Below are positions 39,536 to 64,000 of a DNA stretch of 64,000 nt, piece after piece. The notes under the pieces were generated by a model. That model was not told the DNA's origin. It made no database searches and saw only the letters and a program-made list of their open reading frames with translations. Position 1 is the stretch's first letter; every line of letters begins with the position of its first letter. The position numbers and the translations under genes were made by a program. The stretch is from the NCBI GenBank assembly GCA_945859605.1, contig OX243815.1, positions 42,552,459 through 42,616,458 of the forward strand, read 5' to 3'. The stretch is from Lumbricus rubellus. Lineage: Eukaryota; Annelida; Clitellata; Crassiclitellata; Lumbricidae.

Positions 39536-41220
39536 TGCTCTGCTATAGCTGCTCAATACAACTATGAACACAGCACTATACAGTACTATACACTATACAA
39601 GATCACAAGAATCATCAGTCATTGAAGCAATCATTATCAAAAAACAATCTTAAGATGTGCTAACTACTCATCGCTGTGTTTTCGTTTAAGCTGTAACTCA
39701 AACACATGCACATCACATTACAACACAGCCATTCAGCAAGTGCACCAAAGAAATCTATTTACACATTTATCTATACTCTAAACGTAAATTTATACAAAAA
39801 TTCAATTTAACAGCAGAAAGCAGTTTGTAAGAAGAAGCAGAAAATACAGAAGCTATCACATGCAAGGCAATGCAGCTGAGTAGCCACCGGAAACTATATC
39901 TGCATAGCTCAGAGAAAACGTTCAAGTGAAGCACGTATTTTTCAACAGTGAAGCACATCTTTTCAACATCATGCACAGTCTGCATCTGACAACCAACTCA
40001 CTCACTACTGTTGATCAACGAATTATCCTATACATCACCTGCATTCTGTGCACCTATCACTATGACCTGCCATTACCAAAATCCGAAATCCAGTGCAGGC
40101 CAATGTCCAATGGAAATTCGGTTAAGCAAAACCTCAACAAAGTAGCCAGTACATGTCTCTATAGATCAAACCTCAGCTGCCATAACATGAACATAACAAA
40201 AACAAAGATTTAAAGTGGTTTAGAAGACCAGTAGTCTGTCTACATGTATGCAAGAACCACTGCACACCCACTGCACACCCTTGCAATGCTAAGTCACTTC
40301 TCCAATATCCAACAAAACCACTGCAAGCTAGGAATGGACATGACCAAAAGCCTCCAAAAACCTTTAAATTGTATTTGAGCAGTATCTCATAATTTGGCTC
40401 CAAATATAACCACCGAACTATTCCAGTATCCTGTCGCATCCTTCAAAACACGCTTCGTTCTTCACGCTGCATCTTCCAACAGTCCACCGCCATCTCCTTT
40501 GGCTTCCTGTAATTCAGATTCCACTGACAGCTTGACCACTCAACAGTGAAACTTCCACCTCAGACACACGTACAACCATCATAGGTTACCACTACTGCAA
40601 CCGACATTCTACCACATCTAGCCCTTGCTGCACAGGTCTACTAGAGACCAATCACCAGGTATCAGATTAAAAAAACTGGATGAAGGCATCTGGGTAGCAA
40701 AGTTCTGCATAAAATTCAACTAAAGGAGCACAGTTGTGATTATTTTAGACAAATGTGCTGCAGCATTCACAAGTTCACAGCTTGTCTGCATTGGTGGCGA
40801 CACCTTAGGTTACCTATTTTACCCTTCATCTGCCTTTTGACCTGTCAACATTTTTTTTGCAATATTTTAAAAATCTTCTTTACATTTGATTTCTTCGACC
40901 TGCTGAATAACTCCCATGACTTGGACGTGACCTGCTGAAATCATACTACTGGCGCCACACTGTTTGCCCGTCGCCTGTGAAGCCATGTGGGTACGGTGAC
41001 CCACAAGAGGCGTTTTGGACCATTCTTTTATCATCCAGTGCTGGGTAGATCGACCAAGTAGCAGAGTTGAGAATGGACCTTGGCGCCAAGGCCGCGTTTC
41101 ACCAAACTTCTCCCACCTCCACAGACATTGCTACCTAGAGAATAGATTCTCTATTTACTGGACTGCCGCAGATCATGACCGAAACATGTAGTTGGATATG
41201 CATGCGCTCTTGGTTGCTGC
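39536..41220. other. Intergenic region, no gene supported
   Basis: Short open frames have no family resemblance. A 60-bp phrase (CTTCTTTACATTTGATTTCT plus TCGACCTGCTGAATAACTCC) at 40855-40915 also occurs at 36390-36435 and marks an unclassified interspersed repeat. Confidence 0.5.
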
Positions 41221-41224
41221 AGGG

Positions 41225-41440
41225 TTGTGTTACATCAAACCATATCACTATGTGTAGTCGTGTACTTATGTGATACTGTCACTGGCGTTAAAAACAGGGT
41301 GATAATGTGTTACACCAACCCATATCACTACTTGTACATATGAAACACTGTTACTGGTGTTAAACACAGGGTGATAATGCGCAACACCAATCCGTATCAC
41401 TGCGCTTGTGATACTGTCACAGGTGCTAAACACATGCTTA
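41225..41440. repeat. Tandem repeat, about 75 bp unit, three copies
   Basis: Units share CACCAACCCATATCACT, then GATACTGTCACTGGCGTTAA and ACAGGGTGATAATG. It lies just beyond the MAP3K20 3' end. Confidence 0.75.
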
Positions 41441-41466
41441 ACGCATACCCTGTTTCCCTCAACACA

Positions 41467-41472
41467 TTTATT
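41467..41472 (-). promoter_or_regulatory. Candidate MAP3K20 polyadenylation signal
   Basis: AATAAA on the minus strand, 137 bases after the stop codon. Confidence 0.55.
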
Positions 41473-41608
41473 CAACCTTCTCTGTCTTCAGCTCCTCATT
41501 TTTTCACCCATAATACTTAATTTGAGGTCATTCAAACGACTATTAACAAAGATACAGCGACCATGCGCATGTATCCGCAACGAATCCCAATCCAACTCAC
41601 CACCATTC

Positions 41609-56558
<14,950 letters not shown>

Positions 56559-57102
56559 CTATGGCCACGAGAGGCCGGCCAAGAACAGAACCTGTAACAC
56601 AATTTGCCAGGACCACATAAAAATAATACTTATTTTAATTTTAAAAAATTAATAAAACACATAGCTTGGTAGTTGGGTGCAACTGACCCCAAGTCAAATT
56701 CTGCAGAGAGAAGTAACTTGAAGTTGTTTTTGCCACAAGTAGATTTAAACTGCCCTCGGGCGATCTATTCCTATAATTTGTTATTGTATGTAAAATAATA
56801 TAATAATAGTGACTGCAATCTGAATAATCACTGACAATAAAATAGACACGTTAAAAACTCATAACAATTTGCTGCCATATTGTCAACTAAAAACAATGTT
56901 AAACATGTAGTTATGCTATAATGAGCCATAATTATATAGCCCATAAGCCCCATAAACTGTTCAAACCAAGTAGACAGCATTATATAAATAGGCTTAATAA
57001 ACTTTGAACAATTTATTTCATCGGTATATGAAATTAATGCTTGCCAGTCAAAATCTGCTTGGTTTCTTGCATTATTAGCCATACCTAGGCCTATGATAAC
57101 TG

Positions 57103-57390
57103 GCCTAGTTAGCTACAACGGTAAGCGAGAGCGGCATTCGTCTGTTGGATATAATGGGCTGCAGTTCAAGCCCCGGGCTGGGAGTTGACATTTAGAGATT
57201 TAGATATCTCGGGCTAGCATGTGTGGGACGCGGTGGCGCAAAGTGCTGCGGAGCGACCTTGGGCAAGTTGCTTACCCATCATTGTCTGTGGGGAAGGCAA
57301 CGGGAAACCACCTCATTCATCTCATTCCCAGGGGCGTAAAAGCCAATGAACCTGCCTTCAGGCAGAGAACCATCATCATCAGGCCTATGG
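57103..57390 (+). mobile_element. tRNA-derived SINE, family B
   Basis: AGTTAGCTACAACGGTAAGC head, CAGTTCAAGCCCCGGGCTGG B-box region, body TTGCTTACCCATCATTGTCT and (ATC)n end. Reverse counterpart of 32225. Confidence 0.82.
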
Positions 57391-57989
57391 TAATGGTCAT
57401 TAGCTTTATTACCATGTCAGAAGTCGACTTCACATCGGGGAAGCCAGTTGTTTTTTTGCCAAGTCGTTTTGGCTCCAAGTCATTGACCTCAAGTCACTTT
57501 AGGGTCAAGCGGGATTCAGATTGGCTGACCATTTGAAGTCATTGCCAGGTCTAATGGTGATGGATAGGAATGGCCATCGACCCTTATACACTGAAGCTAA
57601 AGATATAGTAGTTTTAGTTTAATAATGACACGGTGTGATAACAAAGATCGCTAGCATCACCCTTATACGATGGGCACTGTCAGTGTGAACAGTCGGATAA
57701 GAATACAGGCAAGGGATTGCATCATCTCTGCCTCATATTGCAATTTGGTTAAATTTCTACATGATAATTATCTGAGAAGGATCAAAGAACACACAGAGAA
57801 AACCAAGCCAGGAAGGATTGCCTCAACTATATTTTCTCCAAACTTGACTGCTGCATCTCCCTGTTTATGACGTCGACTCATCTCAAATGTCTTTAAAAAA
57901 CAATCCAGAACATTCTTCTGCAACCACAATCCTGGTCTACTAAACACCACCACATAACCCAAGTTCTTAAATCGGTTATTGTTACTGAA

Positions 57990-58277
57990 GTCTCGGTAAA
58001 TCGTAAACAGTATGGCCACCAACGAATGCAATAAAATTAGCGTGCCGCCTATGGACGATATCGCAACACGCATACCAACATGCAAAGCGTGAGGGTCGGT
58101 TAGGGCTCAGGTTAGGCGTCGTGAGGGTCGGTTAGGGTTAGTTTTAGGGTTAGTGCAGTCATTCTGATGAAATTGAAGCGTGCTTTAATTTTCGCGGAAA
58201 TATTGGGCCGTATGTCGGGCCGCTCTGTTATGCACGCATCTACGGTGGCCATACTGTTTACGATTTACCGAGACGTC
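57990..58277. mobile_element. Inverted-repeat element with GGTTAGGGTTAG core, about 288 bp
   Basis: AGTCTCGGTAAATCGTAAAC plus AGTATGGCCACC, and the complement at 58244-58276, form about 32-bp terminal repeats. The core 58090-58175 is almost identical to 7009-7098 in the multi-palindrome element. Confidence 0.75.
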
Positions 58278-58299
58278 AGTCACAATCACCCTTAAATCC

Positions 58300-58900
58300 C
58301 TTCACTTGCTTACTTACCGTACTTCAGCACATCAAAAGTGCATCTTCACCTTGAAGCCAAATGCTCAACCTTCTTACACATTGCCAACTTCACAACGGCC
58401 CAGACCAACTCGTTAAATTTCTAAAATGATCGATAACCGTCCTCTCGTCTGCAGTATTTCGCCTGAATTTGACTTGGTATCGCATCAGTGCATCAGATCC
58501 CTGCCGCATGTGCGGCCTTAAGACATTTCGGAGACTTTTAAAGCTGACATCAGCACTAACTCCCTGGGGTTCGACATGTTATCTAAAAGCATACAGAGCT
58601 TTGGCGCACTTTACAACTAACGTTGCAAACATCATTAGCAGGGTTTCTAACTCGTATCTAAACGCCATCCAACAAACAATTCTAATTGAATTTTTCGTTG
58701 AATTTAAATACTATTGAGTAATCTTTTGCTGTCCACTACTAATCAGTCCCCACGTAAGCCGTCCTCATGCATTACCTCAAAATCCAACACTTGAAACACC
58801 AGCCGCAAACAATAATTATACGACTCTCCGGTAAATATCTCCAGGATATAGTAGGTTATTGTTGTGACTAACGCTTTTACATTTATTTACTAATTATTAG
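58300..58900. other. No supported feature
   Basis: Unassigned sequence, no clear ORF or repeat; it could contain the non-coding first exon of MAP3K20. Confidence 0.4.
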
Positions 58901-59154
58901 TCGTGACATGCTAATGACAAATCGAGCACGAGATTTCTACATCTTCCGGTTCACTGCGTCTTCGTCGAACCTTGAAGTTCTCCATGTATACTCAGGCTAT
59001 ACACCGGGCGCACATCACTCGGTTCGAGTGCTTTTTTACGCGTTTTTCAGTCGCTCGGCGTATTTTCAGAGACATCTGTGCAACCACGGATTTCGTCCAA
59101 GGGTTTCTCTTGACCTTCGATGGATGATCGAGAGACTATGGCAACGAATACAAC

Positions 59155-60702
59155 ATGATAGTGAGTTAGTGACCTCTTCTGATGAGCATGATCCTGGCTT
59201 CAAGTTGGTTAATAATTAACCTTAGCATGTTGTAAGAAGCAGCAAAGTAGTACTTTAGGCTGGTCCTAAGACAACCATAAGTATGAAGTTTTACCTGGGA
59301 CTAATATCGAATTATTCCTAGGTTTTACCGACTTAATTTTCTTAGCCTCGGCATAGGGCCTACCACTAGACATCTTGATTGATTGATTGATTTATTTTCC
59401 CACCGACAGTGCACGGCCGGTGTAAGCTTATAAAACTCATCACTGAGAAACAGCTGTCATGTCTGGCAATTATTATTAATTCAATATTATTGAGAGCCAT
59501 AATAAAAAAAATGTCTTGAATAACTCACAATAATTATCGCTCTTCTAAACAGCCTTAAGACTTCTTTGTTCAAGATTAAAAATTATGAGTAGACTTTCCT
59601 GGGACACTTTAGTTTTTAAAAGCTGTTTTGCAACTGATCATATTAAAGTAAAGATATTAGAGTCGTAGTCTACGACTCTAATATCTTTGATTAAAGAATA
59701 TTCTTACTTGTTTTATTAATCAGGCTCTCTGTTTACACAAACACGTTTTTATTATTTATTCAAACTGACACATGCAGGATGGCATATCCACTACGATCTT
59801 CTTGTGTACTGAGAGTGCCAGAATGGGTAACTGCATGGGTAGGCCTACTCTCGAAGGTTTCGTTCACGAGACACCACGCGTTGATTGGAATGGGATTTGT
59901 CACCTAAGCTACAGTGACTTGACAATAATATTATCGACATTTACTTAACTTCTAATTAACTTTAATCTGTATTTTTTTATCACCAATTATTACTTCGATG
60001 TGTTATAAACTTATAACGATGTTTGGGTACAATTGTATTTGCATGGTCTTTTTTTATTATAACCTGTACCAATACACCACCCGTCAGCTTAAATGATGTG
60101 TTTACTTGTCTGATCTGAGATAACTTGCCAACGCCTATTTTTACAATCCTCATAAAGTGGCTCAGATGAAGATAACGAGTGCAACCACTCTTTAAATATT
60201 ATGAGACACACTTCAATTTTTGCATTCAGGCCATATAAACTATTACCGAGCAGATGCATGTAATTAGAATCCAGTGACATGACAAAGTAGGCCTAGTGTC
60301 ATTTAATGTCTTACAAGAATTCTGTAGTTTTGTTTTTGTTGAGCAATCCAGCTTCACACATCCGATCATACAGTTCAATAATTATCATTCTTTGTTCAGC
60401 TAGTACTTAGTACAGTTAAGTTTGAAGCTAAGATTACCGCATAACTTGTATATGTAATGTGCAGTGCGCTTGCATGCTTTGAATTAAATAAAAATGTTAT
60501 TTATTATTAATGCTGCAGCTTCTTCTCTCTTTTCTGTTAGCTCACTGAATACAAGCAACTCGGGAGGTCGCGGGTTCCAATTAAGAAACCCAAAGGAATG
60601 TTAGGACAGATATTCTTCACTCACAGAGTTGTAGACATGAGGAGCCGTATGGATGACAGTACTGTCTCGATGGACGAAGAAGCTGGGAAAATTGGGCTTT
60701 AA
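59155..60702 (+). CDS. Candidate small protein gene, two coding exons, 55 residues
   Basis: The second exon 60541-60702 follows a strong acceptor (a long C/T tract, then GTTAG). It reads LTEYKQLGRSRVPIKKPKGM, then a LGQIFFTHRVVDMRSRM segment, and ends at TAA; only this frame is open. A donor ATA|GTGAGT ends an upstream exon at 59160, and the phase-compatible frame there starts with ATG ATA at 59155, giving an initiator two codons before the intron. The exon 1 flank is GC-richer than its surroundings. AATAAA lies at 61454. The product is not recognised; it has no membrane segment and a basic N-terminal half. A longer gene with unseen exons is possible. Confidence 0.5.
59650..59688. repeat. Perfect 39-bp palindrome
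   Basis: Arms of 19 bases (AAAGATATTAGAGTCGTAG and its exact complement) around a single T. No nearby copy. Confidence 0.95.
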
Positions 60703-61559
60703 GAGCTCCAGGTTAATTTGCAGTGCTTCTAAAGTCTAAACCACTTAAAACTTTTGTTATGCTGTTAAGTTTGCACCTTAGAGCTATTGCAGAGGAAATG
60801 GTCAAATTGCAGTCAAATTGTAAACTAGAAAAGATCATAAGCTCACAAACCCCCACAAAAGACAGTAAAATATTAATATATTTAATCAAACATCAACCAA
60901 TTCATTGATACATTGTATGCAAGACAACATTTTGAACACTTAAACTTTGATCACTGTAAATGTAGGGAACTGCACAGTCACTAGTCAAACCACAGGAACT
61001 TCTTACCTGCAAAATTTTTAAATTACGCATACATTCAATTGATCATTTTTATTGAAGTGTCATGGGCTTGGTGGTGGCATACGTGCACCGCCCAGTATGC
61101 CCTCACCAGTCAATGGCAACCCAGTGAGTTTTAGTGTGAAGAACAGTGACCAAGGAAATAAATAAATCCTGTCTGGAGATGCTGCATGACAACCCACTGT
61201 CAGTGTATCACAAAGCCAGGATACTGGATACTAACCATGATGTCACATTCATGACATTGTATACTATTAATTTTTGTAAACAAGTGTGCGGTCTAGAATT
61301 AAACTTCAGAAGGACAGTTATGTTTCTGTGATCTTCTTCAGAAACGCCTGTGAGGCAAGAGTTTTTCAATGTGTAAACTGAACTTTTACCTGCCAGCCAA
61401 AGTTATACTCTGTTTGCGCTGACAACATGCATATGAATTGATAACAAGATATAAATAAAGATATAGTATAATAGAAACTTTTAAGTGTATACTTTGACCT
61501 AAACTTAACGTAGAAGTTAAATTTTCATTGTCAATTTGCTTGTCCAAATTCATTAGAAC

Positions 61560-62330
61560 TACAGTAATTAATTAATACCTGATTTGGTCCACCTTTAACA
61601 AGGCATCATATTTCAATCTTCTCATATTCCAATCTTTATGTTATTTCTTCCACTGGTCTTCACAAATTTTTAAACTTTACTTTTCATATTCTGAAGGAGA
61701 CATTCCACAAGGCAACTGTTTAAAAAATCTTCACCTTATACAAAATCTTCTTAATGACTTTCAAATTCTTCAATCTTCAGAAGTATGAATTTTAAAACTG
61801 TGCTCTAAAGCCTGCTTCAAATCTTCCATCTTTAGAAACATTAATCTTCAAAGTTCTGCCTTTTAGATCTTCAAACTGATATCTTCTGCCTCTTCTAATC
61901 AGATTCTTCTTGCTCATTTTTGAATCTTCAAAGCCATAGTGGATCTTCAATCAGCCCGCTAAAAATCTTCAAAACCATTAAGATCTCCTAATCCAGGTCT
62001 TCTCACTTCAAATCTTCTGACTAATCAAATCTTCAGTCTTCAAATAAATCTTCTAATCAGGTTATTCTGCCTATTTCAACTCTTTTATCTTCAAAACTGC
62101 ATTTCAAAGCAAGCTTCTCCAGTTTTCATCAAATCTGTAATTCATAGAACCAGGGGCTTCCAGTTTTGCTCTTGCAAACCTTCATGAGCTTTGGGACACC
62201 TTTTTCATGTTTACATGGGTAAATCTTCTCAAAACTCAGGTCATGAGAGAGCATTTCAGATTCTAAAATTTGCCATTTTTAAGCTTCTTCAACTGTTTCT
62301 TTTCTTCTTTTACATTTTCTCTTCAACCTT
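61560..62330. repeat. Cryptic CAAATCTTC-type repeat, pyrimidine-rich
   Basis: AATCTTC/TCTTCAAA phrases recur more than 20 times at irregular spacing, between the small gene and the Tra2-like 3' end. No unit length is fixed. Confidence 0.6.
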
Positions 62331-62612
62331 ATAAACAACAAAATGCAGGCAATTAGCGCAAGATTAGCAAAATTTTAGTCAAAAGATTTTTACTGAAACT
62401 ACTCATCATGTTAAAAGAGGATAGCAGACAAAAAGCAGCTCTCTTTCAAATAGCACAAACACAAAACCAGTCATATACAGTATACACGGCAAAGAAACCA
62501 AAAGCTATACGAGAATAGACTTGACATTCTACGCTACATAAACCAAGAATGCAACATTGCACAGTTTTCTTGTTAGTCAAAAACAAGTATTTAGAAATAC
62601 CAAGTGTAGTAG

Positions 62613-62618
62613 TTTATT
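62613..62618 (-). promoter_or_regulatory. Candidate polyadenylation signal of Tra2-like gene
   Basis: AATAAA on the minus strand, about 100 bases after the TAG stop at 62721. Confidence 0.5.
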
Positions 62619-62720
62619 AGTCCAACATCTCAGGCTGCAACATCTACGCAAACATCAGCCATCTCGTGTTTTACTTATGTAAGATTGCCAAATTCACTGG
62701 CCCCTCACACAAATCCAGTG

Positions 62721-63524
62721 CTAGTAGTACCGACCTGCAGGAAAAAATAAGTCAAATACAGTCTTTGTGACAAATCAACAAGATCAGCTATAACCACTGG
62801 TCATCTAGTAAAGCTAAACAATGTGTAAAATAAAATTGTTATTGGTTAGAACTGAAGTTTAGACAGATAATTAATAGCAAAGTTCTGCAGAAACCAAGAG
62901 ATTCAATAATTATAACAGCACATCAGAAATTTTTTTACTATACAATTATAGCAACTATTGTTTTGCTAACTGGTGTAAATATTTGCTGTAATTACATCTA
63001 ACATCATAATAACAATAGTAAAACAATTACTGTACCAGGAACCACATTATTGGTTGCCAAAAGGCCATCTCATCCTCTGAAAATTAGATCTGCTCACAAC
63101 TCCCTGACGCCATTGAAAGTCGCATGGTTATTGGTTAACCTTTACCCCTCAGATTAATAATTAATTGGCCAAAATTTGGGAGCGGACTCATGAGCGGTAA
63201 AGGTTAAGCAAACATTCTATTTTAAAACGTGTGAATCAATAATACTGTAAGGTCTCTTTACAAGGAAGTTCCAAACAACTTCAAGAATAATTTCAAAACA
63301 AATCTTGCTCTGCTAACCTAGAACAGTAGAAATTCAACACTTCAGAATGTTGTAAAATGCTAGGCTTCTACTTATAAAAATCAATAAATTTTTTAAAAAA
63401 TTTGTCACAAACCAGTTTTCAATACTTACGTGGCGAGTAGGAGGGAGACCGTGAATACGAGCGAGAATAACGCTGTTTGCCGCCAAAAGGCGAGCGTGAC
63501 CGACGTTGATTTCGGTAGCCACTC
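62721..63524 (-). CDS. RS-domain splicing factor, Tra2-like, 3' end (last two coding exons)
   Basis: Exon 63524-63430 has acceptor TTCAG and donor CAC|GTAAGT. In the frame entered in phase 2 it reads SGYRNQRRSRSPFGGKQRYS then RSYSRSPSYSP, an Arg/Ser-rich tail. Exon 62734-62721 adds RRYY and TAG. The ending SPSYSPRRY(Y) is like that of transformer-2 proteins (SYSPRRY), RRM splicing activators of the nucleus. The RNA-binding domain would lie upstream, beyond 64000, so the assignment rests on the tail alone. The open frame starting ATG at 63522 in another phase is a shadow. Another SR-type protein is possible. Confidence 0.55.
63139..63203. mobile_element. TTAA-flanked short MITE, 65 bp
   Basis: CCTTTACCCCTC...GAGCGGTAAAGG with TTAA on both sides (63135 and 63204), in the last intron of the Tra2-like gene. 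Confidence 0.7.
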
Positions 63525-63917
63525 CTGAAGAAAAGAAAGAGATTAAAACTGATCAATACAGTCAAAATAATCCTAATTAATCATCAATTTTTTCCTTTGA
63601 CCAAACGATATAATGATGTGTTATAAATACAGGAATCAACTACCTACACAAGTACACATGTTATATAAAATAGAATTCAAGTTATACTGTAGCAGGTTAT
63701 ACGGAAAGTCTAGCGTAACCGATAAATTGCAATAAGAGAAAGCACAACATACATCATACAAGAAACGAAGTTAGCCTCGAAAGGAGCGTAACAGTGAAAA
63801 AGGAAACAATTCTGAATTGTTAATCTGTAGCACAAAATTGAAAGTCTTCACGGTTTATAATTAATTCAATTCAGACGTTGGTCTCATTGAGCCACCATGT
63901 CTCACTCTCTGCAATTG

Positions 63918-64000
63918 TGGGGCGCGGTGGTGTAGTGGTGGCGTCGTCGCCTTGGAGCCGGAAGGTACAAGGTTCGAATCCACCTCGCCGCGTAAGGACC
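63918..64000 (+). mobile_element. tRNA-derived SINE, family C, cut by window end
   Basis: GGGGCGCGGTGGTGTAGTGG, B box GGTTCGAATCC, CACCTCGCCGCGTAAGGACC. Confidence 0.85.

Noticed and set aside
58908..59219. 103-codon ORF at the small gene's first exon
   Set aside because: Its frame enters exon 60541 with an immediate TGA; only the ATG ATA frame is phase-compatible.
63334..63522. ORF MATEINVGHARLLAANSV on the minus strand
   Set aside because: Same exon as the RS-domain tail but in the wrong phase; the RS frame fits both neighbouring splice sites and the final RRYY stop.

Overview
The window is AT-rich animal nuclear DNA: large spliced genes separated and interrupted by transposons, SINEs and minisatellites. 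No prokaryotic features are present. Two protein kinase genes could be assembled exon by exon with consistent splice sites and reading phase. Short interspersed elements carry a CR1/L2-type LINE tail (GCGCTATATAA), and there are a Polinton-type integrase, hAT, mariner, TTAA-target and FLYWCH/MULE elements. This fits a marine invertebrate, perhaps a deuterostome such as an ambulacrarian or amphioxus, but the species cannot be fixed from this sequence.

Layout. 1-540: 3' end of a Polinton/Maverick-type integrase with chromodomain, then A-rich and other tandem repeats. 1.5-5 kb: SINEs and short DNA transposons. 5.17-33.54 kb (+): SIK3 (salt-inducible kinase 3), 16 coding exons, about 925 residues. 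Its introns hold a 1.5 kb multi-palindrome element, a 1.7 kb hAT relic, a 2.2 kb unclassified DNA transposon, a mariner deletion derivative, a foldback element, a 20-bp minisatellite and a 0.7 kb hAT. 33.5-41.6 kb: intergenic repeats. 41.61-56.56 kb (-): MAP3K20 (ZAK), 18 coding exons, 885 residues; one intron contains a 2.2 kb MULE-like transposon with an intact FLYWCH ORF sitting inside a 20-bp satellite. 57-58.3 kb: a SINE and a short inverted-repeat element. 59.16-60.70 kb (+): a candidate two-exon gene for a 55-residue protein. 62.72-63.52 kb (-): the last two coding exons of an RS-domain splicing factor resembling Tra2, continuing beyond the window.

How the genes relate. SIK3 and MAP3K20 are convergent, with stop codons 8 kb apart. 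Both encode stress or metabolic Ser/Thr kinases, but nothing in the sequence shows that they are co-regulated. SIK3 keeps the kinase, T-loop, UBA and two RRx(S/T)-type PKA/14-3-3 sites. MAP3K20 keeps the kinase, coiled coil, SAM and a long basic C-terminal tail. Several splice-level features merit attention: a triplicated 3' splice site, two in-frame NAGNAG acceptors, an alternative donor and a 29-nt microexon.
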